Source: Kitasatospora xanthocidica
GTDB lineage: Bacteria; Actinomycetota; Actinomycetes; Streptomycetales; Streptomycetaceae
Assembly (NCBI RefSeq): GCF_014656195.1
Contig: NZ_BNBY01000012.1
Location: forward strand, 62,001 to 126,000
DNA: 64,000 nt
Reading direction: 5' to 3'
In this document: piece after piece, positions 50,488 through 59,082 of the stretch
How positions within the stretch are numbered: the first letter of the stretch is position 1
Layout of the letters: each line of letters opens with the position of its first letter
Made by a program: the position numbers and the translations under genes
The notes under the pieces: generated by a model
What the model was told of the DNA's origin: nothing
Databases searched by the model: none
The model's input: the letters and a program-made list of their open reading frames with translations, nothing else

Positions 50488-50868
50488 TCAGGCCGAGGCG
50501 GGCCCGCGCCCACGCGTCCTGTCGAAGGCGATGCGGGTTAGCCAGCCGAGGCCGGCCGTGAAGAGCGGTGGCCACACGATCGGCCCGACGGAGTAGCCGA
50601 CGAGTATCACGAGTGGGATCCAGCCACGGTTGATGGTCCGGTAGAGCACGCTGGGCGGGCGGATGCCGGCGAGCCGCGCCAGGTCGGGCAGTACGAGGAA
50701 CGCCAGTGCCGCGGCCGTGGTCGGCAGGCCGTACTTCTGGCTCTCGAAAACGGCGAACGCGGCCAGCAGCAGCGTGAGAGCACCCCAGGCGGTTCGTGCA
50801 GGCCAACCAGCGCCGTCCGCAGCGGAGTTGCGTGACGGTCCGGCGGTGCCCAGGGGTTTGACGGTCAC
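50488..50868 (-). CDS. Small DUF4260-like membrane protein
   Basis: A 126-residue protein with about three membrane segments (residues 28-44, 50-62 and 82-100). ALAFLVLPDLARLAGI and the closing GLGWLTRIAFDRTRGRG recall DUF4260 proteins (FxxPDL and WxxHxxxDRxxGYG). Its N-terminal 20 residues are polar. It is flanked on both sides by transposase fragments and may be part of an old insertion. Confidence 0.6.
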   Translation of the reverse strand: MTVKPLGTAGPSRNSAADGAGWPARTAWGALTLLLAAFAVFESQKYGLPTTAAALAFLVLPDLARLAGIRPPSVLYRTINRGWIPLVILVGYSVGPIVWPPLFTAGLGWLTRIAFDRTRGRGPASA

Positions 50869-50913
50869 ATTCAGATCATAGATGACAACACGTCAACAGA
50901 CAGGGGGACCGCG

Positions 50914-51013
50914 GAAACCAGCACCGCTCATCTGCGCGCGGCCGGCCTCGGTGCGATCGCCGGCCTGGGTTTCGTCGGCCTCGACGGCAGCGACCGCGCT
51001 GGGGCGAGCAAGG
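50914..51013 (+). pseudogene. Possible transposase fragment (middle region)
   Basis: The plus-strand frame from 50914 reads ETSTAHLRAAGLGAIAGLGF then VGLDGSD, resembling the LRAxGIGAI...GFVGLD segment that comes before the VEHGFAHLKNWR block in IS5-type transposases. There is no start or stop context. It lies downstream of, not upstream of, the C-terminal fragment at 50389-50478, so the two are not one simple broken gene. Confidence 0.5.
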
Positions 51014-51850
51014 TCATGAGCGGAAGGCGGCGGCGTTCTCCGCCGCCCACTGCCGGAACGGCCTGGCCGGGGAGCCGGTGACCTGTTCAACGGTGTCGCG
51101 CACCGCACGGATCGCGTCGTTGAGGTCCCCGCCGGAGACGTCGAGCACCGCGTCCGCGGCCTCCTCCCCGAAGACGGTGGCCATCGCGGAGTGGGCCTCC
51201 TGCCGACTGATCTCGGTGAAGGGCACCTCCCGGCCCAGGGCCGCCGCGATGGCCTCGGTCTGCTGCCGGGCGGTCACCGGATCGGGGCCGGTCAGGGCGT
51301 ACGTCCGCCCGTGGTGGCCGGGCTCGGTCAGCGCCACCCGCGCCACCGCCGCGATGTCCGCGGGGTGGATCGTGGGGAGCGCGGCGTCCGCGTACGGCGC
51401 GTGGACCGTCTCGTGGGCGCGGATCGAGGCCGCCCACATCAGGGAGTTCGAGGCGAACTGGGTCGGCCGCAGGATCGTCCAGTCCATTCCGCTGCTCTTG
51501 AGCGCCTGCTCGACCGCCAGGTTCTCGGCGGCGGGGCCGAGGTGGGAATGGGTCTGGACGGTGATGGAGGACACCAGCACCACGTGCTCCACCCCCGCCT
51601 CCCGGGCGGCCTCCAGGATCTCCTCGTCCGGCCCCAGCCGCGACACCAGGAACAGCGAACGCACCCCGGTCAGCGCGGGCTTGAGCGAGGCCACGTCCGC
51701 GAGGCTGCCCGCAACGGCCTCGACGCCCTCGGGGAGCCCGGCCCCGGCGACATCGCGGGTGAGCCCCCTGAGCGGCCCGGCGCCGTGCGCCCGCAGCTCC
51801 TTGAGGAGTGCACTTCCGATGTTTCCCGTGGCTCCCGTGACGAGAATCAT
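51014..51850 (-). CDS. NmrA-like NAD(P)H-binding reductase
   Basis: A 278-residue atypical SDR of the NmrA/quinone-oxidoreductase-2 type. The cofactor site is MILVTGATGNIGSALLKELR; LVSSITVQTHSHLGPAAENLAVE replaces the classic YxxxK; TILRPTQFASN and TYALTGPDPVTARQQTEAIA are typical of the group. It would reduce quinones or sense NADP. GGGAGGGACGCTC precedes the ATG. The promoter just upstream (51891-51921) has the long spacer typical of MerR control. Confidence 0.85.
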   Translation of the reverse strand: MILVTGATGNIGSALLKELRAHGAGPLRGLTRDVAGAGLPEGVEAVAGSLADVASLKPALTGVRSLFLVSRLGPDEEILEAAREAGVEHVVLVSSITVQTHSHLGPAAENLAVEQALKSSGMDWTILRPTQFASNSLMWAASIRAHETVHAPYADAALPTIHPADIAAVARVALTEPGHHGRTYALTGPDPVTARQQTEAIAAALGREVPFTEISRQEAHSAMATVFGEEAADAVLDVSGGDLNDAIRAVRDTVEQVTGSPARPFRQWAAENAAAFRS

Positions 51851-51890
51851 GAGCGTCCCTCCCGGTGTTCGAAATGATCAACCGGAGGTC

Positions 51891-51921
51891 ACGCTAGGAC
51901 TTCAAGCTCACTTCAGGTCAA
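51891..51921 (-). promoter_or_regulatory. MerR/SoxR-type promoter with 19-bp spacer
   Basis: On the minus strand, -35 TTGACC (51916-51921) and -10 TAGCGT (51891-51896) are separated by 19 bp (51897-51915) containing an imperfect dyad, ACCTGAAGTG / AGCTTGAAGT. This overlong spacer with a central dyad is the hallmark of promoters activated by MerR-family proteins. No merR-type gene is adjacent. Confidence 0.7.
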
Positions 51922-51949
51922 GGCGACTCCCGGCCGGCCGTTGCCTGCC

Positions 51950-52714
51950 CTACTCGGGTCGCCGGCGTGCGAGATGGACGGTGATGTCGGCGGTGATCTC
52001 GACCGTCTCGGGCAGGACCCGCGTGATCGCGTCGTACGCCTGCCTGCGCCTCGATCGCGGCAGCTGGAGATACGCCGAGACGGTCGACAGGTAGCCGACG
52101 TAGTCAGTGGACCGCATCGTCAAGCGCCGCTCGACGACGGCCTGCTGAACGTCGAGGAACAGCTGGGACCGTTGCAGTTCCGTACCCGGCCACTGCATCT
52201 CCTCATCCGGAGCGGTTCCGTCGGGAGAAGGAATCTCATCGCTTTCCAGGAACGGCGCCCGGGCAGCACGCACCGACTCCTCGACGGCTGGGTCGGCCGG
52301 CTGGACCGGGCCACCGCATGAAGCGAACACGCCCTCCGGTTCAAGGAGCGCCGCCACTCTCGACCATCGACCCTCCGGGCGTGTCCAATGCAGGGCCGCC
52401 GCCGCATAGACCAGCCCATGGGGTTCGCTCGGCCGCAGGTCCTCGAACGCGGCCCGCACGGTCGTCACGTTCGCGGGAACGGTCTTGTTCAGCTCGGCAA
52501 GCATGGCAGCGTCGGGGTCGGTCGCCGTCACCATGACCCCGTGCCCCGCGAACAGGCGGGTTGCCTTGCCTGTCCCCGCACCGATCTCCAAGGCCGTCCG
52601 AACCGGTCGGCCCGCATACGTCGTCACCAAGTCGAAGAGCTCTTCGGGATACCCCGGCCGGAACCTTTCGTAGGCTTCCGCGATCGCGCCGAAGCTCAGT
52701 GCCCGTGCAGACAT
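51950..52714 (-). CDS. Class I SAM-dependent methyltransferase
   Basis: A 254-residue methyltransferase: FGAIAEAYERFRPGYPEELF, motif I LEIGAGTGKATRLFAG, TATDPDAAMLAEL, and AAAALHWTRPEGRWSRVAALLEPEG (motifs II-III). The acceptor is unknown; it is in the broad group with UbiE/Tam-like small-molecule enzymes. Start 52714 (MSARALSF) is preferred over 52723 because AGGA lies 8 nt upstream. Confidence 0.88.
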   Translation of the reverse strand: MSARALSFGAIAEAYERFRPGYPEELFDLVTTYAGRPVRTALEIGAGTGKATRLFAGHGVMVTATDPDAAMLAELNKTVPANVTTVRAAFEDLRPSEPHGLVYAAAALHWTRPEGRWSRVAALLEPEGVFASCGGPVQPADPAVEESVRAARAPFLESDEIPSPDGTAPDEEMQWPGTELQRSQLFLDVQQAVVERRLTMRSTDYVGYLSTVSAYLQLPRSRRRQAYDAITRVLPETVEITADITVHLARRRPE

Positions 52715-52889
52715 GTCGAGCATCCTGGCACGACCGGGGCAGGCCCTGCTCGGCAATACCCGGTGATCCTTGGCCTTCCGATTCGAGGCGTCCTGGTCGG
52801 ACGGGAGTCTCGATCGGGTGGCTGCGGCCGCCGCCGTGCCTGAGAGCAGGGCCTCTCGGTAGCCCGCACAGGGTGTCGACGCCAACGAG

Positions 52890-52920
52890 CGCGGGAAGTC
52901 GGCCCGGCCGACTTCCCGCG
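52890..52920 (-). terminator. Terminator in the 52715-53063 gap
   Basis: CGCGGGAAGTCGGCC and GGCCGACTTCCCGCG form a perfect 15-bp inverted repeat around one C; a second hairpin GCCTCCGC / GCGGAGGC follows at about 52923-52941. They lie about 145 bp after the 53064 reductase stop. The remainder of this 349-bp gap shows no gene. Confidence 0.7.
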
Positions 52921-53063
52921 CAGGCCTCCGCCCTGCGGAGGCTGTCGGGCCGACAGTCGTCAACCACCGGGGGAGCTCAGCCGTCGGCGGGTCGGCTCCC
53001 GCGGTTCGCCTTGTCGAGGAGCGACTGTGGCACCGGTTGCGCGGCAACGGCGGCCGCCCGCCG

Positions 53064-53909
53064 CTACCGGAATGCGGGCAGGTTGCGCGCGGCCCATGCG
53101 CCGAACGGCGCGGCCGGGCGGCCCAGGACTGCCGCCACGTCCGGGCTGACCGCCAGTTCGCTGGGGAACGGGAGGCCGAGGACGTCCAGGGCGCCGGGGA
53201 TGATCTCCTCGGGCATGAACCGCGCCAGCTGTGCGTGGGCCTGTTCGCGGGACAGCTCGACGAAGGCCACCTCCTCGCCGAGGACCTCGGCCAGCGCCGC
53301 GGTCTGCTCTCGCGGGCTGACGGGCGCGGGGCCGGTGAGCTCGTACGTCCGGCCGGCGTGCCCGTCCTCGCGCAGCGCGGCCGCGGCGACCGCCGCGATG
53401 TCGGCCGGGTCGACGAGGGGCAGCGCCACGTCGCCGAAAGGGGCGAAGACCGTGCGCTCGGCGCGGACCGTCTCGGCCCAGGCGAAGGCGTTGGAGGCGA
53501 AGCCGCCGGGTCGCAGGACGGTGAACTCCGGTCCGGAGGTGCGCACGGCGGCCTCGAACTCCCGCAGCCGGGCGTGCGACGGCGAGTCCGGGCGGGTGGC
53601 GTTGGCCTGTGAGGAGACCAGGACGATCCGCTCGACCCCGGCGTCCGCGGCGGCGGACAGCAGGGTGTCCGGGCTCTCGCCCCGGCTGTTGAGCTCGCCG
53701 CCCAGCACCAGGAACAGCGCCCGGGACCCTTCGAGGGCGGGCCGCAGGCTCGCGGCCTCGCCGACGGTGCCCCGGACCCACCGGACGCCGGCCGTGTGGT
53801 GTGCGGGCTGCGCCTGCCGCGACACGGCCACGACCTCCTCGTCCGCCCCTGCCAGCAGCTCCACCAGCGTCCGTCCGATGTTGCCGGTGGCACCCGTCAC
53901 TGTGATCAT
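53064..53909 (-). CDS. NmrA-like NAD(P)H-binding reductase
   Basis: A 281-residue paralogue of the gene at 51014: MITVTGATGNIGRTLVELLA, VLVSSQANATRPDSP, FTVLRPGGFASNAFAWAETV, ADIAAVAAAALREDGHAGRTYELTGPAPVSPREQTAALAEVL. ATG 53909 starts exactly at the Rossmann fold; the longer upstream frame overlaps the divergent operator. It is transcribed divergently from a TetR gene with a duplicated operator between them. Confidence 0.86.
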   Translation of the reverse strand: MITVTGATGNIGRTLVELLAGADEEVVAVSRQAQPAHHTAGVRWVRGTVGEAASLRPALEGSRALFLVLGGELNSRGESPDTLLSAAADAGVERIVLVSSQANATRPDSPSHARLREFEAAVRTSGPEFTVLRPGGFASNAFAWAETVRAERTVFAPFGDVALPLVDPADIAAVAAAALREDGHAGRTYELTGPAPVSPREQTAALAEVLGEEVAFVELSREQAHAQLARFMPEEIIPGALDVLGLPFPSELAVSPDVAAVLGRPAAPFGAWAARNLPAFR

Positions 53910-53928
53910 CGCGATCCCCTCCCGTTGT

Positions 53929-54007
53929 GAGTTAGTCGGCTGACTTAGAAAGACCGTAGCACGCGTCCACCGGCGGCTGTCTATAGTGAGTTGGGTGACT
54001 GACTCAG
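53929..54007. promoter_or_regulatory. Duplicated TetR operator between reductase and regulator
   Basis: Two 20-bp direct copies matching at 15 positions: GAGTTAGTCGGCTGACTTAG (53929-53948) and GAGTTGGGTGACTGACTCAG (53988-54007). The second spans the -10 TATAGT (53983-53988) region and the start of the TetR gene, so binding would repress the regulator; the first lies in the promoter zone of the reductase. Confidence 0.7.
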
Positions 54008-54594
54008 TGAATCGGCGCGTAGCGGCGTCCCAGAAGCGCCGACGGCTCACGGCGGCCGCGGCCCGGGTCCTCCACGAGCAGGGGGTCGAGCGCACGACGC
54101 TCGCCGACATCGCGCGCGAGGCGGACGTCCCGGTCGGGAACGTCTACTACTACTTCAAGACCAAGGACGACCTGGTCCGTGCCGCGCTGTCCGAGCACGG
54201 CACGCACCTGGGCGAACTCGCCGAGGAACTGGGGCGGTTGGCCGACCCGCGGGGCCGGCTCAAGGCGCTCGTCGAGGCCTGGATCGGGCAGCGCGACGTC
54301 GCCGCCCGGTTCGGCTGCCCGGCCGGCACCCTGGCCGTCGAGCTGGACAAGCGGGCCGACGGGGTCCTCGACGCGGAGGCCGGCGCGGTGATCCGGCAAC
54401 TGCTGGAATGGGTGGGCGGGCAGTTCCGCGAGCTGGGCCTGCCCGACCCGGACGGCCTGGCGCTCACCCTGGTCGCCGGCTACCAGGGAATGTCGCTGCT
54501 GGCCAACGCCCTGCGCGACCCGGACGTCATGACCCGGGAGGGCACCCGGCTGCTGCGCTGGCTCGATTCGCTGGAGGTTCCGGCGGGCGGTTGA
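53995..54594 (+). CDS. TetR-family regulator
   Basis: A 199-residue repressor: RRRLTAAAARVLHEQGVERTTLADIAREADVPVGNVYYYFKTKDDL (residues 14-59) is the TetR helix-turn-helix; the remainder is the helical ligand domain with GCPAGTLAVELDKRADG. It resembles the quinone/electrophile-sensing QacR/NemR-like branch by its Cys in RFGCPAG, which is speculative. The TATAGT hexamer ends 6 nt before GTG 53995, giving a leaderless transcript and deciding the start. Confidence 0.9.
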   Translation: MTDSVNRRVAASQKRRRLTAAAARVLHEQGVERTTLADIAREADVPVGNVYYYFKTKDDLVRAALSEHGTHLGELAEELGRLADPRGRLKALVEAWIGQRDVAARFGCPAGTLAVELDKRADGVLDAEAGAVIRQLLEWVGGQFRELGLPDPDGLALTLVAGYQGMSLLANALRDPDVMTREGTRLLRWLDSLEVPAGG

Positions 54595-54636
54595 GCGAGT
54601 CTCAGGGGGCCTGGGGGCCTTCGGGGCTCGGGGGGC

Positions 54637-55218
54637 TCAAGAGTTCGGGGTTCGGTCGCCGAGCAGTCGGTGGGCGAGGAGGTGGAGCGCCGCCTCGACG
54701 CGCTCGGGGGAGACGCCCTGGTCGCGGTGGCGGCGGTAGACCTCCGGGGCGAGCGGCGCCAGCAGGTGGTCGGCGAGCACGTCCGGGTCCGGGGCGTGTG
54801 CCGCCGCCGCGAGCATCCGGACGTGGGCGCGCCAGAAGCCGTAGGCGCCGGTGGTCAGGCGGGCCGGGCCGGTCTCGGCGCCGAGCAGCAGGTGGGAGTG
54901 GCGCTCCAGCAGTCGGACCATCGCCGAGTAGAAGGCGCTCAGCCGCTCGGCCGGGGTGGTGGCCGGTTCCGGACCCAAGGGGCCCTCGCCGCGCAGGAGT
55001 CGCTCCTGGATCTCGTGCTCGTGGGCGTCCAGCAGCGCGCGGGCGATCGAGGCGCGGTCGGGGTAGCGGCGGTAGAGCGTGCCGCGGCCGACCCCGGCCG
55101 CCTTGGCGATGTCGTCCATCGTCACGGTCGCCGGGTCGCGGGTGGCGAACAGCTGCTCGGCCGCTTCCAGGACCTTGGCTCGGTTGCGGGCGGCATCGGC
55201 GCGTTCGGCGGGTGGCAT
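54637..55218 (-). CDS. TetR-family regulator of the SMR pump
   Basis: A 193-residue repressor with KVLEAAEQLFATRDPATVTMDDIAKAAGVGRGTLYRRYPDRASI as DNA-binding domain and a helical effector domain ending LLAHRLLGDRTPNS. A minus-strand TAGGAT hexamer (55225-55230) ends 6 nt before ATG 55218, so the mRNA is leaderless. The operator at 55232-55254 touches this promoter, and a second faces the divergent efflux gene. Confidence 0.9.
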   Translation of the reverse strand: MPPAERADAARNRAKVLEAAEQLFATRDPATVTMDDIAKAAGVGRGTLYRRYPDRASIARALLDAHEHEIQERLLRGEGPLGPEPATTPAERLSAFYSAMVRLLERHSHLLLGAETGPARLTTGAYGFWRAHVRMLAAAAHAPDPDVLADHLLAPLAPEVYRRHRDQGVSPERVEAALHLLAHRLLGDRTPNS

Positions 55219-55231
55219 GGGGCGATCCTAA

Positions 55232-55298
55232 CAAGTGGACGCACCGTCCACTTGGGGGCTAGCATCGGCCCCAGTCAAGTGGACACGATGTCCGCTTA
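55232..55298. promoter_or_regulatory. Two TetR operators between tetR and SMR genes
   Basis: CAAGTGGAC-GCACC-GTCCACTTG (55232-55254) is a perfect 9-bp inverted repeat with 5-bp spacer. CAAGTGGAC-ACGAT-GTCCGCTTA (55276-55298) repeats it with two mismatches. One covers each divergent promoter. Confidence 0.88.
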
Positions 55299-55317
55299 GT
55301 GCTTCCGGAGGTACGTC

Positions 55318-55638
55318 GTGCCCTGGCTCCTCCTGCTCGCCGCCGGCCTGGTGGAGGTCGTCTGGTCGCAGAGCATCAAACCGACCGACGGCTTCACCCG
55401 GCCCGGCCCCACCGCCCTGTGCGTGCTGCTCGGCGCGCTCTCCGTCTACCTGCTCTCCCGGGCGATGCGCGACCTCCCGGCGGGCCTCTCCTACGCGCTG
55501 TTCACCGGGATCGGCACGGTCGGCGCCATCACGCTCGGCACGGTCCTGCGGCACGAACCCCTCGGACTGGGACGGCTGGCCGCCCTGCTGCTGATCGTCG
55601 CCGGGCTCGTCCTGGCCCGGCTCACCGCCTCGGACTGA
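55318..55638 (+). CDS. SMR-family multidrug efflux protein
   Basis: A 106-residue four-helix membrane antiporter. Glu13 in LLLAAGLVEVVWSQSIK is the essential membrane-embedded carboxylate; SYALFTGIGTVGAITLGTVL is the conserved third and fourth helix region. It is most like the SugE/Gdx branch (W-x-x-S/x-K-P-T-D-G-F-T-R). It works as a dimer, exporting cationic compounds. GGAGGTACGTC precedes GTG 55318. The TetR neighbour controls it. Confidence 0.9.
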   Translation: MPWLLLLAAGLVEVVWSQSIKPTDGFTRPGPTALCVLLGALSVYLLSRAMRDLPAGLSYALFTGIGTVGAITLGTVLRHEPLGLGRLAALLLIVAGLVLARLTASD

Positions 55639-55651
55639 GCGCCGTCGCGCC

Positions 55652-56386
55652 CTACCCGCCGCTCCGGTCGTGCGGTCCGACCGTCGTCGCCAGCGCGCCC
55701 GGCAGTTCGGCGCAGGCGGTGCGGAGCCGCCGTACGAGGTCCTCGCGGGTGTGCCCGGACGGCTGCGCCACCCAGCCGTCCAGGGCCTGGTGGAACGCGG
55801 CGACCGACATGTCCACCGCTAGCCGGGTGCGCAGCTCGGCGGTGCCGGGGCGTGCGGAGCTCGCAGGGTCTGCGGGGCCTGCAGGGGGTGCGAGGCTGAA
55901 GCGCCGGTTGATCGCCGACACCGCCGCCCGGGTCGTCCGGTCGCAGAAGGCCAGCCCGTGGGCGTCCATCGAGGGCGTCCGGGCGGCCAGTCGCCGGCTC
56001 GCCAGTACGCGATCGGCCCAGCCGTCGGCCGGCATCCGGCCGATCGCCCCGGCGAGGGACTCCTCCAGGACCGTCACGAGACGGCGTCCTTCCGCCGGGT
56101 GGCTCTCCAGTACCTCCAGGAACGCCGCCCACAGGTCCTGGGTGGGCGCCATCGCGACGTCTTCCTTGCTGGTGAAGGTGCGAAAGAAGGTCCGCTTGGA
56201 GACCTCGACGGCCTCGCACAGCCGATCCAGCGTCACCCCGTCGAAGCCGTGTGCGTCGAACAGCTCCAGTGCGGTGTCGATCAGCGCCTGGCGGGTGCGC
56301 AGCTTCTTGCGCTCGCGGAGCGGGAGCGCGGCGGCCGATTCGGTGCCGTTCGCAGCGGTCTTCGCGGCGGTCTTCTCGGAAGTCAT
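55652..56386 (-). CDS. TetR-family regulator
   Basis: A 244-residue repressor. After a 22-residue Ala/Lys-rich N-terminus, RKKLRTRQALIDTALELFDAHGFDGVTLDRLCEAVEVSKRTFFRTFTSKEDV is the DNA-binding domain; the long C-terminal domain matches the TetR_C-like AcrR group. ATG 56386 is preferred because sequence upstream overlaps the divergent promoter. It faces the medium-chain reductase gene with a palindrome between. Confidence 0.88.
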   Translation of the reverse strand: MTSEKTAAKTAANGTESAAALPLRERKKLRTRQALIDTALELFDAHGFDGVTLDRLCEAVEVSKRTFFRTFTSKEDVAMAPTQDLWAAFLEVLESHPAEGRRLVTVLEESLAGAIGRMPADGWADRVLASRRLAARTPSMDAHGLAFCDRTTRAAVSAINRRFSLAPPAGPADPASSARPGTAELRTRLAVDMSVAAFHQALDGWVAQPSGHTREDLVRRLRTACAELPGALATTVGPHDRSGG

Positions 56387-56429
56387 CGCGGCCAGTGTAT
56401 TCGGGGCAGAGGTGCCACCTGTAGGCTTA

Positions 56430-56444
56430 TGCCACTCAGTGGCA
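56430..56444. promoter_or_regulatory. TetR operator for the medium-chain reductase gene
   Basis: TGCCACTCAGTGGCA is a perfect 7-bp inverted repeat around one C, 22 bp before the reductase ATG. Another TGCCAC half-site lies at 56413-56418. Confidence 0.78.
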
Positions 56445-56465
56445 GAATCTTGGGGAGGATCTTCC

Positions 56466-57398
<933 letters not shown>

Positions 57399-57458
57399 AG
57401 CCGTGCCAGAAGGTCGGGGCCCAGGCGTGTGGGCCCCGGCCGTACGGCGGGCGGCTGC

Positions 57459-58295
57459 CTACCGGAAGTCCACCGCGTGGTCCCGGACCCACGAGCGGAC
57501 GTCGCGCGGCGGCCGCCCGAGCACCCGCTCCACGGTGTCGGTCACCCGCTCCGGCTCACGGGTGAACGACTCCCAGGCCCGCAGCCGGGAGTCCACGAAC
57601 GCCGCGTTCCCCCAGGCCGCCGTCAGCTGTTCGCGGGCCGTCTCCGGCGCCAGCTCCTCCCACCGCAGGTCGACGGCCAGCTCCTCGCCGATGATCGCCG
57701 CCAGGTCGGCGTGCGCGAGCGACTCCGGCCCGGTGACGACGTACCGGGCGCCCGCGTGCCCGTCCTCGGTGAGCGCCCGCACCGCGACGTCCGCGATGTC
57801 CCGCTCGTGCACCAGCGAGCGGCGCGCCCGCCCGTACGGCCAGCGGACCACGCCCTCGCGCACCTGGCCGGCCCAGGCGAGCAGGTTGCCGGCGAAGTCG
57901 ATCGCCCGGACGAAGGTCCACTCCAGGCCCGAATTCCGGATCAGCCGCTCGATCTCCTGGTGGAAGACCGCGGCCGGCTCGTCGTCCGCGAGGTCGGCCA
58001 CGTCCGCCGACAGGTAGACGACCCGCTCGGCGTGCCGGGCGATCAGCTCGACGACCCGGGGCTCCACCGGCAGCCCGGGCCACATCAGGTAGACCGCCGA
58101 CACCCCGTCGGCCAGGGCCGGCTCCAGGCTCTCCGGGTCCGTCAGGTCGCCGCGCACGGCCTCGACCCCCGCGGGCAGCGAAGCCTTCGCGCTGTCCCGC
58201 ACCAACGCCCGTACCTCGTGGCCGCCTTCGGCCAGCGAGGCCACGACGTGCCTGCCCACACTGCCGTTCGCGCCGATCACCAGAATCTTGGTCAT
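57459..58295 (-). CDS. NmrA-like NAD(P)H-binding reductase (third copy)
   Basis: A 278-residue protein: MTKILVIGANGSVGRHVVASLAEGGHEVRAL, YLSADVADLADDEPAAVFHQEIERLIR, WTFVRAIDFAGNLLAW and YVVTGPESLAHADLAAIIGEEL. It has the same architecture as the reductases at 51014 and 53064 but carries ANG in place of ATG in the cofactor loop. ATG 58295 begins the fold. It has no adjacent regulator. Confidence 0.86.
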   Translation of the reverse strand: MTKILVIGANGSVGRHVVASLAEGGHEVRALVRDSAKASLPAGVEAVRGDLTDPESLEPALADGVSAVYLMWPGLPVEPRVVELIARHAERVVYLSADVADLADDEPAAVFHQEIERLIRNSGLEWTFVRAIDFAGNLLAWAGQVREGVVRWPYGRARRSLVHERDIADVAVRALTEDGHAGARYVVTGPESLAHADLAAIIGEELAVDLRWEELAPETAREQLTAAWGNAAFVDSRLRAWESFTREPERVTDTVERVLGRPPRDVRSWVRDHAVDFR

Positions 58296-58325
58296 GCCCG
58301 GCCCAACACCGGGTGGCCGGGGGCT

Positions 58326-58377
58326 ATGCCCGAGCGCTGTGCCCGAGCGCTGTGCCCGAGCGCCGTGTCCGAGCTGC
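58326..58377. repeat. 13-bp tandem repeat, four copies
   Basis: ATGCCCGAGCGCT, GTGCCCGAGCGCT, GTGCCCGAGCGCC and GTGTCCGAGCTGC lie head to tail between two minus-strand genes. Confidence 0.85.
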
Positions 58378-58390
58378 TGCGCCCGGTCGC

Positions 58391-58978
58391 CTACCAGCCG
58401 CACTCCTCCGGGCCGACCGGCTCCAGGCCGACCTGGCGGGCCAGCCACCGGGCCCGTTCGAGGTCGCCGCCACGGAAGTGGACGAACAGCGTGTGGTCGT
58501 CGGAGGGGCGGTCGAAGTCGACGTTGCGACTGTTGACCGCGATCTGCAGATGGGTGTCCTTGGCGCGCGGCTCCAGGCCGAGTTCCGGCACGGCGGGCCA
58601 GAAGAAGTGCGTCCAGGACAGCGAGCCGGGGCCGCTCCCGACGACGTCCAGGAACAGCTCCTCGAACCCGCCGGGCGGCTCCGCCTTCGCCTGGAACTCG
58701 AGCGGGCCCAGCCCGTCGAACCGGGGATCCCCGGCGTCGAACAGGCCCCGGACCTCCTCGTATCCGAGACGGGGGTGGTTCGGCCAGGGGGTGGCGCCCC
58801 GGCCGGTCGGGAAGGCCGCGAACAGGCGGCGCGCCTCGGCCGGCGTCCGGGCGGTGGTCTCGCCCTCGACCAGGAAGCCGTCCATCGGTACGGCGAGCGC
58901 CAGCAGCCGCCGGGCGGCGTCGTGGGCGGCCCGCAGGTCCGGCGTCCGCAGGACCGGAAGGGCTCGGGAGGTGCTCAT
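58391..58978 (-). CDS. Conserved hypothetical protein
   Basis: A 195-residue soluble protein of unknown family. Notable segments are PVMDG-like VPMDGFLVEGETTARTPAEARRLFAAFPTG, SLSWTHFFWPAVPELGLEP, and HTLFVHFRGGDLERARWLARQVGL at the C-terminus. No catalytic residues can be named. It lies next to the third NmrA-like reductase on the same strand. Confidence 0.65.
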   Translation of the reverse strand: MSTSRALPVLRTPDLRAAHDAARRLLALAVPMDGFLVEGETTARTPAEARRLFAAFPTGRGATPWPNHPRLGYEEVRGLFDAGDPRFDGLGPLEFQAKAEPPGGFEELFLDVVGSGPGSLSWTHFFWPAVPELGLEPRAKDTHLQIAVNSRNVDFDRPSDDHTLFVHFRGGDLERARWLARQVGLEPVGPEECGW

Positions 58979-59082
58979 GGCGAGGAGTCAAACAGCCCGG
59001 GAGCGCCGGATCACCCGAATAAGCCGGGGCCGGCCCTGTAGACCGGGGCGGGCCCTGCGGCCCCGGGCGCTAGGCTCGCCGG

